From positions 1 to 8,347 of the forward strand of contig JAQCJA010000178.1 in NCBI GenBank assembly GCA_027593305.1: a DNA stretch of 8,347 bases, in the 5' to 3' direction. The notes beneath the pieces were generated by a model. The model was not told the DNA's origin, ran no database searches, and saw only the letters and a list, made by a program, of their open reading frames with translations. Shown piece after piece: positions 1 through 6,351 of this stretch. A program made the translations under genes and the position numbers. Origin of the DNA: a bacterium (GTDB taxonomy: Bacteria > Latescibacterota > UBA2968 > UBA8231). The first letter of the stretch is position 1; the number at the start of each line of letters is the position of its first letter.

Positions 1-420
1 CCACGCGACCTCCCAGAGGAAGCCATCCGGGTCAGCAAAATAACCCATATAGCCGCCCCATGCAGTTGCGGCGCCAACGCGTGTCACACGACAACCATAC
101 GGACCGGCGTGCTGCTGTACATGTGCCAGCAGGGCATCGACAGCCGCAGCAGAAGCGACATTGTGGGACAGGGCAAATGTCGGGCCGGCGGTGACGCCAG
201 CCCCGTTGTCAGGAACGTTGTCAGGAACGTTGTCCACGCCGGCGCCCGCTGCCAGCAGGTGCCGGGGATAGAGAGCCAGCCGCAGGGCCCCCAGAGAAAA
301 AAAAGAGACATCCGCCGTGGACGAGGGCAACAGGCCAAAGGCGAGGACATCGCAGTAGAAGCGCGTCGCCCGTGTCAGCTCCAGGACTCCGAGGGTGATG
401 AAACTGACACGAGGTTCCAA
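1..420 (-). CDS. VOC-family (glyoxalase-fold) protein, 3' end beyond window
   Basis: Reading the minus strand from TTG at 418-420 gives about 140 residues that begin LEPRVSFITLGVLELTRATR and finish with GYFADPDGFLWEVAW at the window edge. The opening (EPR-S-ITLGV-EL--A-RFY) and the closing WGGYMGYFADPDG-LWEVAW block are the signature of small single-domain VOC proteins annotated as glyoxalase or bleomycin-resistance-like. The latter block is usually within 5-20 residues of the C terminus, so little is missing. The family fold binds small ligands, often with a metal; I cannot assign a substrate, and only the Glu of WEVAW is an obvious candidate ligand. The TTG start is inferred: it lies six bases after the stop of the upstream receiver gene, in the same frame, and places the conserved EPR-SFITLGV at the extreme N terminus as in homologues. 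No good ribosome-binding site is visible, so translation may be coupled to the upstream gene. A 12-base tandem repeat expands a loop to DNVPDNVPDN. Confidence 0.8.
   Translation of the reverse strand, partial: MEPRVSFITLGVLELTRATRFYCDVLAFGLLPSSTADVSFFSLGALRLALYPRHLLAAGAGVDNVPDNVPDNGAGVTAGPTFALSHNVASAAAVDALLAHVQQHAGPYGCRVTRVGAATAWGGYMGYFADPDGFLWEVAW
204..234. repeat. 12-bp tandem repeat, 2.6 copies, inside VOC gene
   Basis: The unit CGTTGTCAGGAA occurs at 204-215 and 216-227, followed by the partial copy CGTTGTC at 228-234. On the minus strand it encodes DNVP repeats (DNVPDNVPDN) in the loop before the second half of the VOC fold. The copies are identical, so the expansion looks recent, and it keeps the frame. 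Confidence 0.85.
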
Positions 421-426
421 GCAGAC

Positions 427-1347
427 TCAGACCGTTTTTTCGAGGTGTGCCTTTACGGTGTTGCGCAACTGGGCGACGCGCATCGGCTTGCAGACGAAGT
501 CGTCGAAGCCAAGTTTGCCAGCAGCCGCTTCATCAACATAACCCGAGAGTCCGATTACGGTCAGGTCCGGCCACCGGGCTTTCAGTTTTTCCAGCAATTC
601 GAGGCCATTCATGTTGGGCATATTGACGTCGGTGATGACGATGCTGGGGGGCTGAGCGGCGGCCGCCTCGAGAGCGTCGACGCCATCCCCGGCGGTGATG
701 ATGTTGTACTCCGCCAGGGCGCGAGAGAGAAACTCACAGATCTGCGATTCATCATCAACGATGAGAATCGTTGGCACAGCGGCGCGCATCTGGGCATCGA
801 CGCGGGACTGAATCTCACCGGTGTCGACCCCACTGGCGGCCAGCGCCTGCTGGGTGAGATTCCGTTCCCGTTCGAGGCGACCCAGGCGCGAACGCAACTC
901 CTTGTGCTCGAAGGCGCGCACATTGTCTTCATCGATGCGTGCCGAAATGAGCAGCACCAGGTTGCGCAGAACGGTGACCGACATCTTCAGATCGTCGGCC
1001 ATCAGCATGTCGAAGCCCCGGCGTGCCAGCACCAGTACCATGGAGTCATCCGTTGAGCGCGCCGTTACCCGTCGCGGAAAGTTGGCAACGATGCCCAGTT
1101 CTCCCAGCGGCGAAACGGGCTCGAAGCGGGCCATTTCGACATCGTCCTGGCGGAGCAACGAAATGGCGCCACGCACCAGTATCTACATCTCATCGCTGGC
1201 CTGGCCACGTTCGAAGAGCGCTTCGCCCCTGGCCAGCTTCCGACTCGTGCAGATGCCGATCAGCTTCTGCAACTGTGTGGGTGAGAGTCCATTAAAGACG
1301 GTGATACGCTTCAGGACCTTGAGCAGATTGCCGTTCTGTGAGACCAT
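427..1347 (-). CDS. cNMP-binding domain plus receiver domain protein, interrupted by an in-frame amber codon
   Basis: From ATG at 1345-1347 the minus strand encodes 306 codons. Codons 1-115 or so form a cyclic-nucleotide-binding domain (LKRITVFNGLSPTQL, then LARGEALFERGQASDEM, then ILVRGAISLL and the phosphate-binding cassette GELGIVANFPRRVTARS). A charged predicted coiled coil (EHKELRSRLGRLERERN) follows. A response-regulator receiver domain ends the protein: TILIVDDE acidic pair at 198-199, phosphoacceptor Asp240 in ITDVNMPNMNG, Ser268 and Lys287 in VCKP. The start is fixed by AAGGAG four bases upstream. Codon 55 is TAG (1183-1185), exactly where the family has Tyr in DEMYIL. Everything before and after it is in one frame, so I read it as one gene with a nonsense mutation or a sequence error. 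A restart at GTG 1174-1176 would give 249 residues without the N-terminal strands. There is no DNA-binding output domain, so it would signal by protein contacts. It pairs with the VOC gene six bases downstream. Confidence 0.85.
1183..1185 (-). other. In-frame amber codon (codon 55) replacing a conserved Tyr
   Basis: The minus-strand reading is GCC AGC GAT GAG ATG TAG ATA CTG GTG CGT, that is ASDEM-stop-ILVR. In cyclic-nucleotide-binding domains this stretch is normally DEMYILVSG or similar, so a single base change at the third position of TAT or TAC explains the stop. No frame change is needed. Confidence 0.85.
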
Positions 1348-1351
1348 GGGA

Positions 1352-1357
1352 CTCCTT
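1352..1357 (-). promoter_or_regulatory. Shine-Dalgarno AAGGAG for the cNMP-receiver gene
   Basis: AAGGAG on the minus strand lies four bases before ATG at 1347. It decides the start of the interrupted gene and shows that the codons upstream of the amber codon belong to it. Confidence 0.7.
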
Positions 1358-1495
1358 CAGGCCGGCCAGAGCAGAGCGAGGTGAGGCGCGTGGGCAGACA
1401 CGAAGTGCCAACAATCAAGCAATCGGCTGACCGGCAACGGCGCAATACCGTGGAATACGGACACGGGAGAGGTGGCCGGGTCCTTCACGGGCAGC

Positions 1496-1501
1496 TATAC
1501 T
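1496..1501 (+). promoter_or_regulatory. Candidate -10 box TATACT for a leaderless transcript
   Basis: TATACT (five of six matches to TATAAT) ends eight bases before the ATG at 1510, so transcription would begin at or within about two bases of the start codon. A weak -35, TGGCCG at 1473-1478, sits 17 bases upstream. There is no purine-rich ribosome-binding site before the ATG, which fits leaderless translation. The rest of the 162-bp divergent region (1348-1509) shows nothing else I can support. Confidence 0.4.
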
Positions 1502-1509
1502 CCAGCGCC

Positions 1510-2277
1510 ATGCGAGCGATCATTCTCGGCGCCGGCAGAGGCAGTCGCCTCAAGGCTCTCACTGATGACCAACCCAAACCCTACGCGCCGATCGGCGACC
1601 ACCGGATCCTGGACTGGTTGCTGGCGGCTCTGCGGCATGCCGGCGTTGATGACATCGTCTTCATCGGCGGCTATCGCATCGACCAGGTGCAGCGCGACTA
1701 TCCACAGTTGACGTTCCGCCACAACTCGGAGTGGTCACAGACCAATATTCTGGCATCATTGATGTGCGCCGAGGACTGCATGGACGACGGCTTCGTCGTC
1801 ACCTATGCCGACATCCTCTATCGACACGATGTCGTGCGTCGAGCCATCGACCACCCGGCCGATCGCGTGCTCTGCGTCGATACGGACTGGCGTTCCCGCT
1901 ACGCCGGACGCAGCCAGCATCCCGAGGAGGATGCCGAAAAGGTCATCGCCGTCGGTGATCAGATCCTGCAGGTGAATCGCTCCATCGACGCGGCGCAAGC
2001 ACATGGCGAATACATCGGTGTGGCACGCTTCTCTGCTACCGGGGCCCGCTCCCTGCGGGCCGCCTACCACAACGCACGACAGCTGCACGACGGCAAGGTT
2101 TGGAAGAGCGGGACCCCTTTCTGCAAGGCGTATCTCATCCACCTCTACGAAGAAATGCTGGCTGCCGGTCTGCCTTTCCACATGGTGACCACCGACGGGC
2201 AGTACATGGAGGTCGATACAGAAGAAGACTTTGCTCAGGCCCGTCAGCTCTGGCCCGCCAGGTTCGCCAGGCTCTGA
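1510..2277 (+). CDS. LicC/PntC-like nucleotidyltransferase (phosphocholine or phosphonate cytidylyltransferase type)
   Basis: This 255-residue protein has the nucleotidyltransferase (GT-A-like) fold. It carries the N-terminal nucleotide-binding loop ILGAGRGSRL (residues 5-14) and the lysine of QPKPYAP (Lys23). The segment NSEWSQTNILAS (72-83) is typical of the CTP-using LicC/PntC branch. The metal-binding Asp lies in TYADILYR (Asp101), and the second metal site in EVDTEEDFAQA (Asp236). DTDWRSRYAGRSQHPEEDAEKV is also characteristic of proteins annotated as phosphocholine cytidylyltransferase family. Such enzymes activate phosphocholine, phosphoethanolamine or 2-aminoethylphosphonate with CTP for decoration of surface polymers; the substrate here is not decided by the sequence, and no kinase or PEP mutase gene is nearby. 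I chose ATG 1510 because MRAIILGAG is the usual beginning; the open frame upstream (from 1381) has no family similarity. The MetE-like gene follows after 92 bases on the same strand. Confidence 0.85.
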   Translation: MRAIILGAGRGSRLKALTDDQPKPYAPIGDHRILDWLLAALRHAGVDDIVFIGGYRIDQVQRDYPQLTFRHNSEWSQTNILASLMCAEDCMDDGFVVTYADILYRHDVVRRAIDHPADRVLCVDTDWRSRYAGRSQHPEEDAEKVIAVGDQILQVNRSIDAAQAHGEYIGVARFSATGARSLRAAYHNARQLHDGKVWKSGTPFCKAYLIHLYEEMLAAGLPFHMVTTDGQYMEVDTEEDFAQARQLWPARFARL

Positions 2278-2295
2278 CCCGCTGCCCTTTGTGGG

Positions 2296-2307
2296 CGGAT
2301 GCATCCG
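2296..2307. repeat. 12-bp perfect palindrome CGGATGCATCCG between two plus-strand genes
   Basis: The sequence is its own reverse complement and lies 19 bases after the nucleotidyltransferase stop and 62 bases before the MetE-like start. It could be an operator or part of a weak hairpin. It has no T-run after it, so it is not a standard terminator. Its half-site CGGAT/ATCCG recurs around 6635. Confidence 0.45.
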
Positions 2308-2369
2308 TAGCTGTGTAGCTTACAGGTCAACGCCCTTCCTTGAGCCCAAGGTGTGAAAGCAGGTATGAC

Positions 2370-3458
2370 ATGCCAAGCCTCGTAGAGCGCAGTGGATTGC
2401 TCTTCCCCACAGCCGTCGTCGGTTCGCTGCCCCGTCCCGATTACGTGCGCGAGATCGTCGTTGATGGCTGGCGGGAACAGGGCTGGGAGGGTCGCCTTGA
2501 TGCAGGTGTCGCCTTTGCCATCTGCGTGCAGGAGGCAGCCGGCATCGATGTGATCTCCGACGGCGAATGGCGCCGGGCCTCCTACATCGGCATCATCGCG
2601 GAAATGGCACATGGTTTCGAGCTTGGCTACGCAGAGGATGGCCGGCCATGGACCGTTGTCACCGGTGAGGTCTCGTCCAAGGCATCCGGGGTGATTGCTG
2701 CCGAAGTCGCCTTTCTCCGCTCGCGTACGGATCGCCTGATCAAGGCAACCTTGCCGTCGCCGGCGCTGCTGGCCGAACGCATGTGGGAGGCGGAACGGTC
2801 CTCCGCAGTTTATGAGACGCCCATGGCCTTCGCTGAAGCTGTGGCGCCGTTGTTGCGTCGGGAAGCGGCGCTGGTGGCACAAGCCGGGGCGGATATGATC
2901 CAGGTCGACGACCCGCATCTGTGCCTGCTGGTGGATCCCGAGATCCGCGCCCAGTACGACGACGAATGGGATGGTGCCGATGCCGAGGCGGAGTTCTCCG
3001 CGGACATGGACAACGAAGTTCTTGCAGATGTCGGAGACCAGATTGTGCGCGCCGTCCATCTGTGTCGCCGGGCCGGCGCCCGGGTTCGCGGTGAGGCGTA
3101 CCATTCCGGCAGTTACAACCACATCGTCAACGATCTATCCCGTCTCGACGTCGACCACCTGACCCTGGAGTTCACCAGCCCTGGCGCCGGCGATGTCGAC
3201 GTGCTCGAACAGTTGCCCGACCACATAGAGATCGGCCTGGGGTGCGTCAGTGTGCATCCCGGAGAAGTTGATGATGCACAGACCATTGTCGAGCGCGTGG
3301 AGAAAGCCGTCGAGATTGTTGGCGCCGAGCGCATCGTGTTGAATCCGGACTGTGGCTTTGCCCCCGGATCCGCGGCGCGTGTCAATCTTGATGAGGTCTA
3401 CCAGAAGTTGCGCAACCAGGCCGAGGCAGCACGACGGCTGCGCGAGATCTACTCGTAG
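2370..3458 (+). CDS. MetE-family (COG0620) cobalamin-independent methyltransferase-like protein
   Basis: The 362-residue protein is the size of stand-alone MetE catalytic-domain proteins, about half of full MetE. It has TAVVGSLPRP near the N terminus (the homocysteine-binding GS motif of the family), GIDVISDGEWRR, ADMIQVDDPHL (177-182 region), LTLEFTSPG with Glu267, and VLNPDCGF with Cys328. These are the MetE barrel motifs in the right order. By ungapped comparison with remembered MetE, Glu267 and Cys328 match two of four zinc ligands, but the His-x-Cys pair is replaced by Ala243-Tyr244-His245. It may therefore bind metal differently or act on another thiol or methyl donor; methionine synthesis is not assured. 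ATG 2370 is preceded by AGG six bases away; an upstream TTG at 2340 is possible but adds ten residues without similarity. It ends with TAG, 64 bases from the convergent hydrolase gene. Confidence 0.82.
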   Translation: MPSLVERSGLLFPTAVVGSLPRPDYVREIVVDGWREQGWEGRLDAGVAFAICVQEAAGIDVISDGEWRRASYIGIIAEMAHGFELGYAEDGRPWTVVTGEVSSKASGVIAAEVAFLRSRTDRLIKATLPSPALLAERMWEAERSSAVYETPMAFAEAVAPLLRREAALVAQAGADMIQVDDPHLCLLVDPEIRAQYDDEWDGADAEAEFSADMDNEVLADVGDQIVRAVHLCRRAGARVRGEAYHSGSYNHIVNDLSRLDVDHLTLEFTSPGAGDVDVLEQLPDHIEIGLGCVSVHPGEVDDAQTIVERVEKAVEIVGAERIVLNPDCGFAPGSAARVNLDEVYQKLRNQAEAARRLREIYS

Positions 3459-3522
3459 CGGGCGCTGCAGAAGCTGGTGGGTCACGTGCGCTGCGGCGGT
3501 CGCTGGTGCGCCCGGCTCTGCT

Positions 3523-5367
3523 TCAGCGCAACGGCCCCCGGGCCGCGTCGATGAGGGGCATGGGCGCTGACAGGCGCTGCAGGTCGGGCAGGTCGAACTC
3601 AGCCAGCAGCCCCGGGCAGAAGAGCTCGGGGTGGGTCGTGTAAGCCACTGGCAGATCAATCAGTCGATCCAGCGAGTCGAGGGCGCCGTAGGTCGTCAGA
3701 CTGGCGAACCGCTGTGGGTGTAGGGCTGTGGCCAGCTGGCCCACGACGGGCATGGAACGGCCGCTGGCGCGCAGGTGCACGCTGGCATTCCGGTACCGCC
3801 GACATGCCCAGGCGGCCACAGCAAGCAACTGCGCCGTGAGGATGCCGAGCGGCCGCTCACCGGCGCAGGTCAGCAGCATCGGTTCCTGAAACGTTGTTGC
3901 TGCTTCGCCGGTGCCAAACAGATCCACAGCGATCACTCGTCGCCCATCCAGCAGACCGGGATGGCCGCCTGCCGCCCGCCCGCCATCGCTGATGAAGATC
4001 TCCGTGCCGCCCCGGGCGCCAGCGGCGGGTGTGCAGGTGGTGGCGGCAATCATCCAGGGCCCCACGGTCAGTACCTGCTGCTGAACGCTGCTGCCCTCAC
4101 GCAGCACGGCAGCACCCCTGGCCGTTGCGACCACGTTGGCATACTGTGGCAACCGCAGCAGATTCTGCAGGCGCTTGCGGTCGGCAGCCGGCGCCCGGGA
4201 TCGGCGTCCGGAACGGCTGCGTCGTATGGTGTGCAATTGGTCCAATGCCAACGAATGCAACGTCGCATTGTCGGCTGGCAGGCCGACATTCAGTTCGGCC
4301 TCGCTGCGCAACTCGTCGACAAAAGGCAGATCATCGGCCGCCGTATCGAGACCGAAGTGCTTGTTCAGGAAACGATACAACTGGCAGCGGTTGTCGCGCT
4401 CGTAGTTGTGTGTGCCCGGATCGACGTTGTCGTGCAGTTCCAGTTGTTCCCCGGCACCCAGCAGTTCGAAGATCTTTCGCGCCGGGCGGTAGATGGACAG
4501 GCGGGCCCGTTTTGTCTGGAAACAGCAATCGTCGGCACGGTTGTAGATCATCAGGGTTGGTCTGGGCGCAAACATGGCGGCCAGCACGTCGTAGTCAGCG
4601 ATGGTGCACATGTCCGCCGGACACTGCTCCAGATCACCGATGTCCTGCGGACAGTTGCGGCGCTGCCACATGGCGGAGAAGCCGGCAACAGGCACGACAA
4701 CCTTGATCCGTTCATCCACTGCGGAGAGCAGACCCGTTTGCCAGCCGCCGCCGGAGAGTCCCGTCATGGCAACACGTTCCGCATCGGCATGACGATGGGC
4801 CAGCAGCACGTCCAGGGCGTGCTTCATCAGCAGATAGAAGACGCCGATGCCGGCAACACCGCAGACATCGAGCAGGGCGATGCGCGCGTGATCGACATCA
4901 GCGCGCAATTCGCCCATGCCGATGAACTCCGTGTTCAGCGCCAGCATACCGCGCTTGGCAAGATTGATGCAGCGTGCCTGCTTGTAGTCCATCGCCTTGC
5001 CGCCGGCGTGATGCCCGTTCGGGTTGAGCACGGCGGGGACTCTGCCTCGCAGCATCGTCGGCTCGTAAAGCAGGGCCGGGACCCACAACCCAGGGTAACC
5101 TTCGTAGCGCAGCTTGCGAATGCGATATCCGGGTCCAGCCTCGATGACGCCCAGCCATTGTACGCGTGGCGTCTGCTCCAGCAGTCCCTGCGGGTGCCCC
5201 TGGAAAAAAAGTTCGAGCAGATCCGCCCGCACCTGTGTGGCTCGTTGCTTCCAGCCGGCCGGTGTCGTGACGCCATGCAAACGGGGCAGGGCGTCATCCA
5301 GCACCTGCAACCAGGACTTGCGGGTGGTGGTCCTGCCGAGCAGTCGTCGTGACAAGTGCTGGTTCAT
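3523..5367 (-). CDS. Two-domain alpha/beta hydrolase, acetylxylan-esterase-like
   Basis: The 614-residue protein has an N-terminal alpha/beta-hydrolase domain (about 60-340). It shows an oxyanion-region NPNGHH (115-120), the nucleophile elbow GLSGGGW with Ser205, an acid in YNRADD (Asp279 or Asp280) and a His in GTHNYERDN (His320). These make a complete serine-hydrolase triad. A second alpha/beta domain (about 400-600) contains DLFGTGEA, RPLGILTAQLLAV and LPVAYTTHPELFCPGLL but no evident nucleophile elbow, so it looks non-catalytic. Databases commonly label such tandem proteins acetylxylan esterase or prolyl-oligopeptidase-like; the real ester substrate is unknown. The N terminus (MNQHLSRRLLGRTTTRKSW) has no hydrophobic signal segment, so a cytoplasmic location is likely unless the start is wrong. 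The start is supported by GAGG seven bases upstream (5375-5378). That site overlaps the stop of the short reading frame at 5377-5691, which is in the same frame. Confidence 0.85.
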   Translation of the reverse strand: MNQHLSRRLLGRTTTRKSWLQVLDDALPRLHGVTTPAGWKQRATQVRADLLELFFQGHPQGLLEQTPRVQWLGVIEAGPGYRIRKLRYEGYPGLWVPALLYEPTMLRGRVPAVLNPNGHHAGGKAMDYKQARCINLAKRGMLALNTEFIGMGELRADVDHARIALLDVCGVAGIGVFYLLMKHALDVLLAHRHADAERVAMTGLSGGGWQTGLLSAVDERIKVVVPVAGFSAMWQRRNCPQDIGDLEQCPADMCTIADYDVLAAMFAPRPTLMIYNRADDCCFQTKRARLSIYRPARKIFELLGAGEQLELHDNVDPGTHNYERDNRCQLYRFLNKHFGLDTAADDLPFVDELRSEAELNVGLPADNATLHSLALDQLHTIRRSRSGRRSRAPAADRKRLQNLLRLPQYANVVATARGAAVLREGSSVQQQVLTVGPWMIAATTCTPAAGARGGTEIFISDGGRAAGGHPGLLDGRRVIAVDLFGTGEAATTFQEPMLLTCAGERPLGILTAQLLAVAAWACRRYRNASVHLRASGRSMPVVGQLATALHPQRFASLTTYGALDSLDRLIDLPVAYTTHPELFCPGLLAEFDLPDLQRLSAPMPLIDAARGPLR

Positions 5368-5374
5368 CCCATGA

Positions 5375-5378
5375 CCTC
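5375..5378 (-). promoter_or_regulatory. Ribosome-binding site GAGG overlapping an upstream stop codon
   Basis: GAGG lies seven bases before the hydrolase ATG and shares bases with the TGA (5377-5379) that ends the Cys-rich reading frame. This arrangement is typical of translational coupling and fixes the hydrolase start. Confidence 0.6.
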
Positions 5379-5691
5379 AGGGTAAGAGGAAGCGGCCGGC
5401 GAAACCGTCGACGCTGACGCCGACACGTCCGGGCAAACGGCGACGGGCAATGTCGACCATCCGGTCGCGATAGGCGAGATCCGTGCACGCAGCCTCGACG
5501 CTGGCCATCGCCCCGGACAGGAAGGCGGCCAAACGTCCGTTGCGGCCGACGTCACAACCGACGTCGCACAGGGCCGAACCACAGGAGCAACCCTGGGAGA
5601 GTTGCAGCGTAGGCGAGCACGCGGTGCGCAGAAAACCACGGGTCCGTGTGAGGACGCTGCGCACCTGCATCTGACGGACAGTGATCGCCAC
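5377..5691 (-). pseudogene. Short Cys-rich frame resembling the N terminus of a radical-SAM protein
   Basis: The frame from GTG 5689-5691 encodes 104 residues. Residues 10-60 read VRSVLTRTRGFLRTACSP-TLQ then QGCSCGSALCDVGCDVG. This resembles, from memory, the start of SPL-like radical-SAM proteins (GFL-THSLQPYRGC---LCGVGCYV), with cysteines at 35, 37, 42 and 46. Such proteins are 300 residues or longer, and GRVGVSVDGFAGRFLLP at the end matches only the first part of the barrel. After that the frame stops at TGA and the hydrolase begins, so most of the barrel is absent. I therefore favour a truncated remnant; a short authentic gene coupled to the hydrolase is the alternative. No ribosome-binding site precedes GTG 5691, and the frame stays open upstream only to a stop at 5716-5718. 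The family call is a recollection and is uncertain. Confidence 0.45.
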
Positions 5692-5741
5692 CGGCGGGAC
5701 GGGTTCGGGCGACTGTCACCCGAGTTGAACATGCAACGCAA

Positions 5742-5747
5742 TATACA
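5742..5747 (+). promoter_or_regulatory. Candidate -10 (TATACA) upstream of the histidine phosphatase
   Basis: TATACA lies 19 bases before ATG 5767 and would give a leader of about a dozen bases containing the AGGGGG site at 5753-5758. I find no convincing -35: TTGAAC at 5725-5730 is only 11 bases upstream. Weak evidence. Confidence 0.2.
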
Positions 5748-5766
5748 GCGGCAGGGGGACCGAAAT

Positions 5767-6324
5767 ATGACAACGATTTACTTGCTACGGCACGGCGAAG
5801 TCCACAACCCGGAGGGCATTGTTTACGGGCACCTGCCGGGGTATCGGCTCAGTGAGTCTGGTCGGGCCGAAATCGGCAGTGCTGCCGAGGCGCTGTCCGC
5901 GCGCGGCCCCTTCGACGCGTTGCTGACCTCGCCACTGGAGCGGGCCCGGGAGTCGGCAAGTATCGTCGCCGGCCGGCTGCAACTGACCCCCGTCATCGAG
6001 CCACTGCTGGCAGAGACCGACGTCAGCGGCTACCAGGGCAAGCCGTTTTCCGCCCTGCCGACGCCGTACATCACGGAGGATGGCGTACCGGGCATTGAGG
6101 GGGCTGCCTCGTTGCGGGCCCGCATGATCGCCTGGGTCGCCAGCGCCCGGCAGTACGATCGCGTGATCGCCGTGTCTCACAGAGATCCGATTGCGCTGCT
6201 GCTGCTGCACTGGATGGGTCGGGGGCTCAGTGAGCTTGCGGCTCTGACGCTGCCCACCGGCTCCGTACACGAGGTGCAACTTGACGGCGCCAGAGTGCGT
6301 CTGAGCGGGCCTGCGATCGGCTGA
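5767..6324 (+). CDS. Histidine phosphatase family protein
   Basis: The 185-residue protein belongs to the histidine phosphatase (phosphoglycerate-mutase-like) superfamily. It has the catalytic LLRHGE motif (Arg8, His9, Gly10), a conserved Arg in SPLERARESA (Arg59), an acid in LAETD (Glu83) and the second catalytic His in AVSHRDPI (His138). The family transfers phosphate through a phospho-His intermediate; members act on sugar phosphates, alpha-ribazole phosphate and phosphoproteins. The window gives no clue to the substrate: no cobalamin genes are present. The second motif has SHRD where many homologues have SHGD. ATG 5767 is supported by AGGGGG eight bases upstream and by MTTIYLLRHGE being the normal beginning; the longer open frame back to 5602 is antisense to the Cys-rich fragment and has no family similarity. 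It converges on the small minus-strand gene with 27 bases between stops. Confidence 0.9.
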   Translation: MTTIYLLRHGEVHNPEGIVYGHLPGYRLSESGRAEIGSAAEALSARGPFDALLTSPLERARESASIVAGRLQLTPVIEPLLAETDVSGYQGKPFSALPTPYITEDGVPGIEGAASLRARMIAWVASARQYDRVIAVSHRDPIALLLLHWMGRGLSELAALTLPTGSVHEVQLDGARVRLSGPAIG

Positions 6325-6351
6325 AGTCAACGGCTCCGGCCTGTCGTGCCG

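Noticed and set aside
109..1056. 315-residue plus-strand open frame
   Set aside because: It is antisense to the VOC and receiver genes, whose motifs are clear, and has low-complexity, non-family composition.
1360..1367. GGCCGGCC palindrome upstream of the receiver gene as an operator
   Set aside because: It is a short all-GC palindrome expected by chance in GC-rich DNA and has no partner site or clear promoter.
2338..2351. Small hairpin CCTTG-AGCC-CAAGG upstream of the MetE-like gene, as a riboswitch or attenuator
   Set aside because: The stem is only five pairs and the 92-base gap shows no known S-adenosylmethionine, S-adenosylhomocysteine or cobalamin riboswitch landmarks.
3459..3522. Rho-independent terminator between the convergent MetE-like and hydrolase genes
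   Set aside because: Only a loose GGGCGC/GCGCCC pair (3460-3465 and 3508-3513) with a 42-base loop is visible, and there is no T-run.
3775..5352. 525-residue plus-strand open frame
   Set aside because: It lies wholly opposite the alpha/beta hydrolase; it is a shadow of GC-rich codon use with no recognisable motif.
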